DNA of 64,000 nt from Acinetobacter halotolerans (GCF_004208515.1 NZ_SGIM01000007.1:62001-126000); one strand, 5' to 3'. Positions 30,386 to 38,665 are shown, numbered from the stretch's first letter. Numbers and translations are program-made. The notes: generated by a model not told the origin, from the letters alone.

Positions 30386-31462
30386 TTAAATCACATGAAT
30401 ATTGGGAAACTTCTGCTTAGATATGTTGGGAGGCGTTTTGTTTTCTTCAGAAAGCAGACGATCAATGACTCGACGTGACTGAACACCACCCGCATCAATG
30501 TTAAGCATCAATAACTTTCGGTGAGGATTGCTTAAAATATTTTGTTGTTGCTGTTCCAGCATTTCTAAATCTTCAGTGAAAATTTTGCCTTGGCCTTCAC
30601 GAATTTGGTCAGTGAGTTCGCGATTGTTTGGCTGGAAATTGCGTGCCATTCCCCAGAAATACCAGTGCGAAGTTTCGGTTTCAGGTGTAATGAAATCTAC
30701 GACGATTGAAGATACTTTTTTATCTTTCGGTGCATCATATCCACCACATCCCGCATGTGCGACACCCACTTCAATATGTACGTTGCTTGGAGCGAAGAAA
30801 TGGCAGCGCTGCCAACGATCTACGGGCACATCATCGGCTAAATTGTTGCCACGAAGTGCCATTTGCCAAAATGGTGGTGCAATAACATTTTCCATATAAC
30901 GTTCAGTAATGACGTGATCACCGTCCACTTTAGTCACAGGTAGTGCTTCATCAATTTCTTTTTGACCAATACTGCTTGAGTGAACATAGGTCTCATGTGT
31001 CAGATCCATGAGATTATCCACCATTAAGCGATAATCACATTGGATATGAAATAAGCCGCCACCATAGCTCCACTCGGGATGTTCGGCCCATTCTAGAGTT
31101 GGAAGTTTTGATTCATCTGCCAACGCTTTTTCACCTGGCCAAACCCAAATAAACCCGAACTTTTCAATCGCCGCATACGCTTTGTTGCAAGGAAAGCCGT
31201 GGGTACGCTGGGCTGGCATAGAAACAGTTTTTCCATCACACCCCATGACTAAACCATGGTAGCCACAGACCAGATTTCCATTTTCGACATAACCTAGGGA
31301 TAGTGGAGCACCGCGATGCGGGCAAAAATCTTCAACGGCTGCTACTTGGTTTTCTTTCGCACGATAAAAAACAATCTTCTCGCCACAAATTGTACGACCA
31401 AGTGGTTTATCTTGAATTTCTTCTGGGCGGCATGCCACATACCAAGCATTTTTAATAAACAT
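30386..31462 (-). CDS. vanA: Vanillate O-demethylase oxygenase subunit
   Basis: VanA is the Rieske non-haem iron monooxygenase that converts vanillate to protocatechuate and formaldehyde. I start at the ATG giving MFIKNAWYVACRPEEI (358 aa), preceded by AAGGAG; the open frame runs further upstream but through the operator. The Rieske centre is Cys47-Pro-His49 and Cys66-Gly-Tyr-His69. The catalytic iron region NLMDLTHETYVHSSS follows near 160-175. A perfect VanR-type palindrome and a promoter sit just upstream. Confidence 0.96.
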   Translation of the reverse strand: MFIKNAWYVACRPEEIQDKPLGRTICGEKIVFYRAKENQVAAVEDFCPHRGAPLSLGYVENGNLVCGYHGLVMGCDGKTVSMPAQRTHGFPCNKAYAAIEKFGFIWVWPGEKALADESKLPTLEWAEHPEWSYGGGLFHIQCDYRLMVDNLMDLTHETYVHSSSIGQKEIDEALPVTKVDGDHVITERYMENVIAPPFWQMALRGNNLADDVPVDRWQRCHFFAPSNVHIEVGVAHAGCGGYDAPKDKKVSSIVVDFITPETETSHWYFWGMARNFQPNNRELTDQIREGQGKIFTEDLEMLEQQQQNILSNPHRKLLMLNIDAGGVQSRRVIDRLLSEENKTPPNISKQKFPNIHVI

Positions 31463-31484
31463 GTGTGACGTCTCCTTATCACTT

Positions 31485-31496
31485 ATTGGATCCAAT
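31485..31496. promoter_or_regulatory. VanR-type operator upstream of vanA (perfect palindrome)
   Basis: ATTGGATCCAAT is a perfect 12-base palindrome 23 bases before the vanA ATG, immediately downstream of a -10-like box. As I recall, this is the sequence of the Caulobacter VanR operator. A repressor bound here would block transcription of vanAB. Confidence 0.8.
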
Positions 31497-31522
31497 TTAT
31501 AATAAATGATAAAGTTGGTCAA
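31496..31522 (-). promoter_or_regulatory. Candidate vanA promoter
   Basis: On the minus strand, TTGACC (31522-31517) and TATAAA (31501-31496) are separated by 15 bases, a little short of the optimum. The -10 box touches the operator and the -35 box lies inside the inverted repeat at 31511-31550. Confidence 0.5.
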
Positions 31523-31550
31523 CCCGTTCAGTTGGGTTGACTGCAACTTT
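31511..31550. repeat. Inverted repeat between the porin gene and vanA
   Basis: GTCAACCC (31518-31525) and GGGTTGAC (31534-31541) are perfect arms around 8 bases, extended by AAAGTTG (31511-31517) and CAACTTT (31544-31550). It may terminate the porin operon, or bind a second regulator, since it overlaps the vanA -35 box. Confidence 0.65.
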
Positions 31551-31633
31551 AAACTTTATTTTGTGCTTAAATTGATTGATTTTGGTGTTTTTAGCTTGGT
31601 TCGTTTTATGGGGTGATTTAAAGAGAAATGTTT

Positions 31634-31650
31634 ATTGGATCCATATTTAA
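31634..31650. promoter_or_regulatory. Second VanR-type operator upstream of vanA
   Basis: ATTGGATCCATATTTAA here is identical over 17 bases to the copy at 35590-35606. It matches the palindrome ATTGGATCCAAT at 10 of 12 positions. It lies 7 bases past the porin stop codon and about 170 bases before vanA. Confidence 0.7.
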
Positions 31651-31656
31651 GGTTTT

Positions 31657-32844
31657 TTAAAATTTTAATGTATAGTGAAGCATCATTCTTTGCTCATCGA
31701 GGCTTTTTCCATATTTTGTATCGTAGTTGATGTTTAAGAATAGAAGTTTCAAATTTTTGACGACGTGATTTAAATCATATTGGATGAGTAGGTCACTTTC
31801 TTGTTCAAAATCATCTTTATTTTTCGTTTGAAATGAATCGCCGTATATGTACTTGTAGGTGATTTTTAGTCCTTTTATATAGTCTTTAAAATCATAGCTA
31901 CTCACGAAATGATAGGATTTTTCATTTGCTTTGGTAAATGCCCCTAATGTCCAGTTCATCATGTGTGGAATGGGTGATCCATCGAGTTTGGGTATCCCAT
32001 CTCTACCAAAGTTCTCTTGATAGCCGATTCCAGTGCTAAAGTTGCCATGCTGTATAAAGTGCATTGCGCCTAAGGATGTATTGTTGTATTGACCTAATTT
32101 TGCATCTCCAATATCGGTGTGTTGAAATATGCGCAATTTTGTACTGTGTCGATCTGACCATTGATAATCAACAGCGAAGTAACTCTGATTAATGATATCG
32201 GTTAAATAACCATTGTAGAACTTCCAGCTATATTGTGGCTTTTTCCCATTCCATTCAAAAAAATATAAACCATCAGATTCTTGTTTGGATATAGCAAGTT
32301 TTCTATAGTCCTCTTCATTTCGAGGCGAATATCGGTTGATAAATCCGAGCGTGAAATTCTGTTGCTGCTGATGATATTTAAATTCAGCACCTTTGTAATT
32401 AACCCTTAATTGATGGGTGTCTACTTGTGGTGTGAGTGGAGTATTGGGGGTGATTTCACCGATATTGATGCGAAAGTCTTTGTACTCAACCCCCGCGCCT
32501 AAACCATATTTACTGTAGTGCTGGGCTTGTTGCTTTGTGTTGGGGTCAAATGGTAGGGTGAAGTCATTTGCATGCTGATCGGAACTGAGTCGATAGGCAT
32601 ATTGTAAGCTCGGCATGAGGTGAAGTTGGATGTCATTTAATTTTACCGACCAGTCACCACGATAAAGCAAGCCTTGGCTCAAGCTGTTTGAATTTGCACT
32701 GGGATCATCTTTGTAGTCGCGCTCAAAGCTAAAGGTTTTAAAGCTAAGCTCATTTTGAACATTAAAAGTTTCAGTTGCATATGCAGAACAGCAGGCAATA
32801 GTAATCCCTGAGACAAACATCCCATAAGTTAAATAATATTTCAT
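31657..32844 (-). CDS. OprD-like outer-membrane porin of the sulfatase operon
   Basis: The 395-residue precursor has a signal peptide ending AYA (about residue 23). A beta-barrel pattern begins ETFNVQNELSFKTFSFERDYKDDPSANSNSLSQGLLYRGDWS and ends HYTLKF. The start resembles that of the vanP product (LTLRNFYFDRDYKKDP..ARDWAQGLIFKG), so it is a diverged OprD-family paralogue. It begins one base after the stop of the formylglycine-generating enzyme gene. I infer that it admits the substrate of the adjacent sulfatase; no specificity residues can be read. Confidence 0.8.
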   Translation of the reverse strand: MKYYLTYGMFVSGITIACCSAYATETFNVQNELSFKTFSFERDYKDDPSANSNSLSQGLLYRGDWSVKLNDIQLHLMPSLQYAYRLSSDQHANDFTLPFDPNTKQQAQHYSKYGLGAGVEYKDFRINIGEITPNTPLTPQVDTHQLRVNYKGAEFKYHQQQQNFTLGFINRYSPRNEEDYRKLAISKQESDGLYFFEWNGKKPQYSWKFYNGYLTDIINQSYFAVDYQWSDRHSTKLRIFQHTDIGDAKLGQYNNTSLGAMHFIQHGNFSTGIGYQENFGRDGIPKLDGSPIPHMMNWTLGAFTKANEKSYHFVSSYDFKDYIKGLKITYKYIYGDSFQTKNKDDFEQESDLLIQYDLNHVVKNLKLLFLNINYDTKYGKSLDEQRMMLHYTLKF

Positions 32845-32845
32845 G

Positions 32846-33808
32846 TTAATTCCTTTTTACGGTTCTAAATCCAACGTGACTCGTGGCTAAATCAAGCTCT
32901 TGTGGGTGTCTTGCGGCAGCCCGATAACGTGCGCAATAATTACTTGCACACAGGTATGAGCCTCCTTTGATGGTGTATTGCAAAATGTAGTTTAGATCTT
33001 GTCTGTAAACGGAGGGGTCACCCATATGGTGGTCTCTCGGTCCCGTATAGGGTGTTTGAGTCCACTCCCAAACGTTTCCAATCATGTCGTATAGACCAAA
33101 TGGATTTGCCTTAAAGCAACCGACGGGCGCCACGTCATCAAAGCCATCTTGTTGGGTATTTTGGTAAGGGAATTCACCTTGCCAGTAATTTGCCGTAATG
33201 TGTCCTTGATGGGTTGGGCCGATATCAGACAGTTGTTGAAATCCTTTGGCGGCATATTCCCATTCGAGTTCTGTTGGTAGGTCATGTCCTAACCAATGTG
33301 CATAGGCATAGGCGTCATTCCATGTGATTAGGCGTGCAGGCTCACTTGGAAGTGGAGATCTATTGCTATTTGTACCCCAGGGCTGCTTCCAATTAGCTCC
33401 TTGTTTAAAAGTCCACCATTGCATTTCCTCTACGGGGGTAGTCGGTTGAACAAAAACAGCGGCACCACCTTGTTTTTCAGCATCTGTGATATAGCCAGTT
33501 TGCTGGGTAAACTCAGCAAATTGAGCATTGGTTACTTCGGTTGCGTCAATCCAAAATGATTTGACTGAGCTGGGTTCTTGTTTGAAAGGTTTTTCATCGT
33601 CATAACCTTGTGTTGAACCAAGCTGAATTTGTCCAGCAGGGAGTTGAATCTTACCTGCAGTGTTGTTTTCTGGCCAATCGGGAGGCAGGCCAGAATAATC
33701 TGAACATTTTGATATGTCGCCTAGGTTTAAGGCCATCTGCTCATTGGGTGTATGTTTTTGACATCCAGATATGAAGAGGAGGGGTAAGAGCATGATGATC
33801 ATTTTCAT
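32846..33808 (-). CDS. Formylglycine-generating enzyme (SUMF1-type sulfatase-maturing protein), lipoprotein
   Basis: FGE oxidises the active-site Cys of type I sulfatases to formylglycine. The 320-residue product contains the FGE-sulfatase domain, including GSTQGYDDEKP, FWIDATEVTNAQFAEFTQQTGYITDAEKQGGAAVF, and LPTELEWEYAAKG. The catalytic pair is Cys287 and Cys292 in KGGSYLCASNYCARYR, with the spacing of human SUMF1. The N-terminus is a lipoprotein signal (LLPLLFISGC), so it should act outside the cytoplasm. It lies between the sulfatase (10-base gap) and the porin (one-base gap). Confidence 0.9.
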   Translation of the reverse strand: MKMIIMLLPLLFISGCQKHTPNEQMALNLGDISKCSDYSGLPPDWPENNTAGKIQLPAGQIQLGSTQGYDDEKPFKQEPSSVKSFWIDATEVTNAQFAEFTQQTGYITDAEKQGGAAVFVQPTTPVEEMQWWTFKQGANWKQPWGTNSNRSPLPSEPARLITWNDAYAYAHWLGHDLPTELEWEYAAKGFQQLSDIGPTHQGHITANYWQGEFPYQNTQQDGFDDVAPVGCFKANPFGLYDMIGNVWEWTQTPYTGPRDHHMGDPSVYRQDLNYILQYTIKGGSYLCASNYCARYRAAARHPQELDLATSHVGFRTVKRN

Positions 33809-33818
33809 CAGCTAACTC

Positions 33819-35495
33819 CTATTTCTTGATGTATTGTTCGAAATCGACAACACCATTTTCATCGGCATATTTTAAGTACTTATCATTTAAGATTTTTACG
33901 ATATCTGGGTGTTGAGTAGAAACATTATGCTGTTCATTGAAGTCTCTTTTTAAATTATAGAGTTCCCAACCTTGACTGTTGAACTTCGATGGAGAGTTTT
34001 CTACGAGTTTCCATTCATCATTTTTGGCGTAACGACTGCCGTGTAATTCTTTGAAATCGTAGTAATTTACGGGGCGAATGCGTGCATTATTGCTTTTCAA
34101 TGCAGGAATTAAGCTAAAACCAGAGGGTTGAATTTTTTTGCTTGATGTGGGGTAGAGTTGATCAGATTGAATATTTGCTAACTCCATCACGGTTGGGAAG
34201 ACATCGCGTACAGTTGCAAAATGATTGTTGATTCCTCGATCTTTGGAAAGGTGGTGTGGGTATTTGATGATAAAAGGGACTCGCACCCCGCCTTCTGAAG
34301 CGGCAGATTTCCAATAGGTGAAGGGTGTGCTACTCACCTCTGACCAACGTGGTCCCATATATACATAGGAGGTGGCTTTACCAATGTTTTCATAGCTGTT
34401 GTCTGCTTCACCCATTGGGAAGTTATGATTTCCTCCTTCGGCGCCATTATCAGACATGAAAATGATGAGTGTATTTTCATATTGATTATGTTTTTTTAGA
34501 TATTGGATAACATCTCCGATACGATCATCCAATTGAGTGATCATGCCTGCATACACTTCCATTTTTCGAGCTTCATATTTACGTTCTTCTGAGGATAGCT
34601 CTGACCAGCTTTTGGTATTGAGTGCCTGATTTCCTTGTTGTGTTGGGAGTTTGGCGTTAACTGGAATCAATCCTAATTTTTTCTGCTTTTCAAAGCGCTG
34701 TTTTCTGATCGCGTCATAGCCTTGATCATATTTTCCCTTATAAAGATTTAAATACGCATCTGGTGCCTGAATTGGCCAGTGGGGTGCGGTATATGCAAGA
34801 TAGGCAAAGAAAGGTTTGGCTTGTTTATTCTTATCAAGATATTCAAAAGCTTTTTGAGTAAAGTAATCGGTGGAGAAATAGCCATCGGGCAACTCGGTTT
34901 TTTGACCATTCTCGGTATATTGAACCTTCCGAGGATAGTTTTTAGGTTGGTCTTTGAAGTGTAAGTCGAAGCCATCCAGTAGGACAAAGGATTGATCAAA
35001 ACCACGTGCATGAGGATTGTGTTCTGGTGCATGACCTAAATGCCATTTACCAACCATGAAAGTGTAATAATCTTTGCGCTTAAGAATTTCGGCGAGGGTG
35101 TAGGCATTTGGGGTTAAATGACCAGAATAACCATCAATTTTGAGTAGTGCACGAGGGCTATCCTCACCTACTAGCGTCTCTTGGCGTTTGGATGTTTCAT
35201 ACATTGCGCCTAAACCCACGAGATGATTGTCAGCTCCTGTCATGAGTTGTGCTCTGGTTGGTGAGCACATTGATGATGCATGGAAATTGAAAAGCATTTT
35301 TCCTTGCTTTAATAAACTATCAATATTTGGTGTCTTAATTTCACTACCGTAAGCCCCTATATCTGAAAAGCCCAAATCGTCTGCCAAAATGACCATGATA
35401 TTAGGCGTTTGGGTTGTCTTGGCATGAGTTATGGGGAGGGGGTTTCCTAGAAAAGTGAGTCCAAGTGTGAACTGGGCCATTTTTTTTAGCTTCAT
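33819..35495 (-). CDS. Exported type I arylsulfatase (AtsA-like)
   Basis: The enzyme hydrolyses aryl sulfate esters to a phenol and sulfate. I start at the ATG giving MKLKKMAQFTLGL (558 aa), preceded by AAAGGA; this yields a signal peptide ending THA near residue 25. Visible are the metal site ILADDLGFSDIGAYG, the formylglycine motif Cys77-Ser-Pro-Thr-Arg, GKWHLGHAPEHNPHARGF and FMSDNGAEGG. The sequence resembles Pseudomonas AtsA over its whole length, but that enzyme, as I recall, lacks a signal peptide. It is first of a sulfatase-FGE-porin operon under a VanR-type operator. Confidence 0.9.
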   Translation of the reverse strand: MKLKKMAQFTLGLTFLGNPLPITHAKTTQTPNIMVILADDLGFSDIGAYGSEIKTPNIDSLLKQGKMLFNFHASSMCSPTRAQLMTGADNHLVGLGAMYETSKRQETLVGEDSPRALLKIDGYSGHLTPNAYTLAEILKRKDYYTFMVGKWHLGHAPEHNPHARGFDQSFVLLDGFDLHFKDQPKNYPRKVQYTENGQKTELPDGYFSTDYFTQKAFEYLDKNKQAKPFFAYLAYTAPHWPIQAPDAYLNLYKGKYDQGYDAIRKQRFEKQKKLGLIPVNAKLPTQQGNQALNTKSWSELSSEERKYEARKMEVYAGMITQLDDRIGDVIQYLKKHNQYENTLIIFMSDNGAEGGNHNFPMGEADNSYENIGKATSYVYMGPRWSEVSSTPFTYWKSAASEGGVRVPFIIKYPHHLSKDRGINNHFATVRDVFPTVMELANIQSDQLYPTSSKKIQPSGFSLIPALKSNNARIRPVNYYDFKELHGSRYAKNDEWKLVENSPSKFNSQGWELYNLKRDFNEQHNVSTQHPDIVKILNDKYLKYADENGVVDFEQYIKK

Positions 35496-35589
35496 ATCGC
35501 AATCCTTTGATTTGGGTGGTGCATCGTGCACTCAAGGGGTATTTTTTGTTTAAAAAGTAGGCTCACTAAAAGCATAATTTATTTTTTCA

Positions 35590-35606
35590 ATTGGATCCAT
35601 ATTTAA
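35590..35606. promoter_or_regulatory. VanR-type operator near the arylsulfatase gene
   Basis: ATTGGATCCATATTTAA is identical to the copy at 31634-31650. It lies about 95 bases before the sulfatase ATG and would place the sulfatase-FGE-porin operon under VanR. Confidence 0.72.
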
Positions 35607-35716
35607 TTTTAATAATTTAATAAATGTTTGATGATTACATGGTTTAGGCTTAAAAACGATAAAATACAGGGTGATAGTTTTAAATTTTAAATTGAATTGC
35701 AAAACGTATTGATTTT

Positions 35717-35725
35717 TTGGATCCA
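35717..35725. promoter_or_regulatory. VanR-type operator core near vanK
   Basis: TTGGATCCA, a symmetric core shared with the other three sites, lies about 170 bases before vanK and just before a TATAAA at 35735-35740. Confidence 0.6.
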
Positions 35726-35893
35726 TTTATTCAATATAAAAGTAGCAGGATGCTTAGCAACCGTATCAATGGCATACGGTTTGTGAAATCAAACAATTTT
35801 TAAAAATCATTTTGGATAGGGATATGCATGATCAGCTATTGCACGTTTTTGCTTTGACATGTGTGTATTTTGTCCAATCTTGGAGATAAACAC

Positions 35894-37240
35894 ATGAGCA
35901 GAGATGTTCTCAGTGAAATAAACCAAAATAAAATGAGCCGCTATCAGTGGTTCGTGATTTTAATTTGTATTTGCCTAAACATTATTGATGGTTTTGACGT
36001 TATGGTCATGGCATTTACTGCACCCTCAGTATCTGTGGAATGGTCACTCTCGGGGGCACAAATAGGACTACTATTGAGTGCAGGTCTATTTGGTATGGCT
36101 GCTGGCTCGATTTTCTTAGCTCCACTCGCTGATAAAATAGGACGTCGTTTACTGATCTTGGCGTGCCTTGTGATTGCGGGCTTGAGTATGTCGGCGTGTG
36201 CTTTGGTTAACAGTCATAGTATGTTGGCTTTACTTCGTTTTATCACAGGGATCGGTGTTGGCGGTATTCTTGCGAGTAGTAATGTATTGGCGAGTGAATA
36301 TGCCAATGCGCGCTGGAGAAGTCTCGCAGTGAGTTTGATGTCGACTGGTTATGGTATTGGTGCCACATTAGGTGGCGTGTTATCACTTGCATTGATTGAA
36401 CACTTAGGATGGCGGTCAATCTTCTTGGCAGGTGGTGTCGCCACGATCATGATGTTGTTGTTAAGTATTTGGTTATTGCCTGAATCTCTTGATTATTTAT
36501 TGGCAAAAAGACCAAAACAGGCACTAAAGCAAACGAATATCATCATGCAGCGAATGGGAGGAAATACACTTTCTGTTCTACCGAATCATTTCAAAAACAG
36601 TACGGGCAATGAGGGCCAATTTGCAAAATTATTTGCTGGTCAACTCGGATTTCAAACACTATGCCTTTGGTTTGCCTTCTTCTTGGTGATGTTCGGTTTT
36701 TATTTTGTGATGAGTTGGACACCTAAAATTCTCATCTCAATGGGAATGTCGGCTGATCAAGGTGTAACGACTGGAATATTAATTAGTATTGGTGGGATTT
36801 TTGGAGCAGCGATTATTGGTTTGCTTGCATCTCGTATCAAAATTTTCTATGCATTAAGTCTATTTCTGGGATTGACTGCGGTTTGTGTATTTTTATTTGT
36901 TGCTGTTTCTGCACAGGTGAGTGTAGCTCTGATAGTTGGTTTGTTGCTAGGGACGCTTATTAATGGTTGTGTAGCAGGCTTATATTCGATTTCACCTACA
37001 ATTTATACGGCAGATATTCGCAGTCGTGGAGTCGGTTATGCGATTGGTTTTGGGCGGATTGGTGCTATTTTATCGCCAACAGTTGCAGGGATCTTTCTGG
37101 ATAAAGGTATAGCTCCAGCCACCCTGTATGCCTACTACGGCGTCGTCTTTATTTTTGCTATTTTTCTGATTTTAGCTTTAGCGAAAGCTTTTTATCAGCA
37201 TAACCAAACGCAACCACTTTCTTTGAAAGTGACATCTTAA
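35894..37240 (+). CDS. vanK: Aromatic acid:H+ symporter, VanK-like (MFS, AAHS family)
   Basis: VanK imports vanillate and related aromatic acids across the inner membrane. I start at the ATG giving MSRDVLSEINQNKMSRYQ (448 aa), which has TTGGAG seven to nine bases upstream. Twelve membrane segments are apparent. The AAHS signature NIIDGFDVMVMAFTAP in helix 1 carries the conserved Asp, and LADKIGRRLLI is the loop 2-3 MFS motif. It is co-oriented with the vanP-like gene 32 bases downstream and divergent from the sulfatase operon. Confidence 0.9.
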   Translation: MSRDVLSEINQNKMSRYQWFVILICICLNIIDGFDVMVMAFTAPSVSVEWSLSGAQIGLLLSAGLFGMAAGSIFLAPLADKIGRRLLILACLVIAGLSMSACALVNSHSMLALLRFITGIGVGGILASSNVLASEYANARWRSLAVSLMSTGYGIGATLGGVLSLALIEHLGWRSIFLAGGVATIMMLLLSIWLLPESLDYLLAKRPKQALKQTNIIMQRMGGNTLSVLPNHFKNSTGNEGQFAKLFAGQLGFQTLCLWFAFFLVMFGFYFVMSWTPKILISMGMSADQGVTTGILISIGGIFGAAIIGLLASRIKIFYALSLFLGLTAVCVFLFVAVSAQVSVALIVGLLLGTLINGCVAGLYSISPTIYTADIRSRGVGYAIGFGRIGAILSPTVAGIFLDKGIAPATLYAYYGVVFIFAIFLILALAKAFYQHNQTQPLSLKVTS

Positions 37241-37272
37241 ATCTGATTAAAATTAAATAGTTGAGATAATAA

Positions 37273-38553
37273 ATGAAAAGGACATCTGTATGGGTGGGGA
37301 TCTGCTTGTGCCCGTTATTTAGTCATTTGGCGCATGCTGAGTTGATTTCGGACAGTAGCGCTGAACTGACCCTTAGAAATTTTTACTTTGATCGAGATTA
37401 TAAAAAAGACCCATATCCCTATACTGCTGCGCGAGATTGGGCGCAGGGTTTAATTTTCAAAGGACAATCGGGTTATACCGAAGGTCCAGTTGGATTCGGT
37501 GTCGATATATTGGCTATGGCTGGTTTTAACTTGATGGGTAATCGTGCAGATGATTATGCCCGTAGTGGTTTATTGCAGGTCAATGCGGATAACTCTCGTG
37601 ATGATTATTATGGGAAAATTGGAGTTACGGGAAAGGCAAAATTCAGAAAAAATGAGCTGTTTGTGGGGGATCTTGTTCCACAATTACCGACCATATTTTC
37701 ATCGCCGGCGCGTTTGTTTCCACAGACTTATCGCGGGATTCGCTTTGTTTCAAATGAAATTCCAAACCTTCAATTAGAGGGGTTTTATGTAGATGAAGTG
37801 CGACAACGCGACTCGATTCGCTATACAGAGGTGGGTATAGATAATATCAACCAACGTTTTGACAAATCAGCAAAGACTGACCATTTTTATAGTTTTGGGG
37901 GAAATTACCAATTAAAAGATTACCGTTTGCGCGCTTATCACGCTGAACTTAAAGATATTTACCAACAACAGTTTTTAGGCTTTAACGGAAAACAGGCTTT
38001 AAACGAACAACTTAATTTTCTAAGTGACGTACGTTTTTTTAATAGTACTGAAACTGGAAGCAAACAAATCGGAGAGGTTGATAACCGTCATATGAGTGGT
38101 TTATTTGGTTTGAATTATCACAATCATACGATTTCTTTGGGATATATGCAGTCGTTTGGTTCGACCGGATTGCCATTTTTGTCGGGAACCGAAAGTCCTG
38201 TTGTGCTTGATTTTATGAGTTCGGATTATTCCAACAAGGATGAAAAAGTCTATTCAGTTCGTTATGAGTATGACTTTAAAAATGCACAGTTAGGTGATCT
38301 GCCCTTAAATGGACTTCGCTTAATGACCCGATATGCGAAAGGGGAAGATATTGATTTGCTCCAATACGGAGATCAACGTTTTAAAGAGGAATCAATTGAG
38401 TTTGATCTTGGGTATAAAATCCCTGAAGGAAAATTACAGGGTTTGGGAATGCGTGCACGTTTCTCTCACTATCGTAACGATATGCCGATGAATATGACTT
38501 TTCACTCAGCCAACGAAACACGTTTCAATATTGATTATAGTTTCAAGTTCTGA
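37273..38553 (+). CDS. vanP: OprD-family outer-membrane porin, VanP-like
   Basis: The 426-residue precursor has a signal peptide ending AHA (about residue 22). OprD-type features follow: SSAELTLRNFYFDRDYKKDPYPYTAARDWAQGLIFKGQSGYTEGPVGFGVD, PTIFSSPARLFPQTYRGIRF, HTISLGYMQSFGSTGLPFLSGTES, and a terminal NIDYSFKF. It follows vanK as in other Acinetobacter van loci, so it is probably the vanillate porin. Its stop codon lies one base from the 3' end of an oppositely oriented tRNA gene. Confidence 0.88.
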   Translation: MKRTSVWVGICLCPLFSHLAHAELISDSSAELTLRNFYFDRDYKKDPYPYTAARDWAQGLIFKGQSGYTEGPVGFGVDILAMAGFNLMGNRADDYARSGLLQVNADNSRDDYYGKIGVTGKAKFRKNELFVGDLVPQLPTIFSSPARLFPQTYRGIRFVSNEIPNLQLEGFYVDEVRQRDSIRYTEVGIDNINQRFDKSAKTDHFYSFGGNYQLKDYRLRAYHAELKDIYQQQFLGFNGKQALNEQLNFLSDVRFFNSTETGSKQIGEVDNRHMSGLFGLNYHNHTISLGYMQSFGSTGLPFLSGTESPVVLDFMSSDYSNKDEKVYSVRYEYDFKNAQLGDLPLNGLRLMTRYAKGEDIDLLQYGDQRFKEESIEFDLGYKIPEGKLQGLGMRARFSHYRNDMPMNMTFHSANETRFNIDYSFKF

Positions 38554-38554
38554 T

Positions 38555-38630
38555 TGGTGCGCTCAGCGGGACTCGAACCCACGTCGGTCGCTTAGGAGGC
38601 AACTGCTCTATCCAGTTAAGCTATGAGCGC
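38555..38630 (-). tRNA. tRNA-Arg (anticodon CCU)
   Basis: The 76-base minus-strand gene folds as a normal cloverleaf. Acceptor arms GCGCTCA and TGAGCGC pair perfectly, the anticodon loop CTCCTAA gives CCU, the T-loop is TTCGAGT, and the CCA end is encoded. It reads AGG codons. It is convergent with vanP. Confidence 0.95.
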
Positions 38631-38665
38631 ATAATTTTATGATTGTAAATCAAAATTATAAACAA

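Larger units (their letters stand above)
35496..35893. other. Divergent promoter region, arylsulfatase / vanK
   Basis: This 398-base AT-rich gap holds two VanR-type sites, listed separately, one near each gene. I see no convincing reading frame; the open frame extending back from vanK lacks a ribosome site. Confidence 0.65.

Noticed and set aside
35861-35893. Eleven extra N-terminal residues for VanK
   Set aside because: The downstream ATG has a good ribosome site and the extension is not seen in this family.
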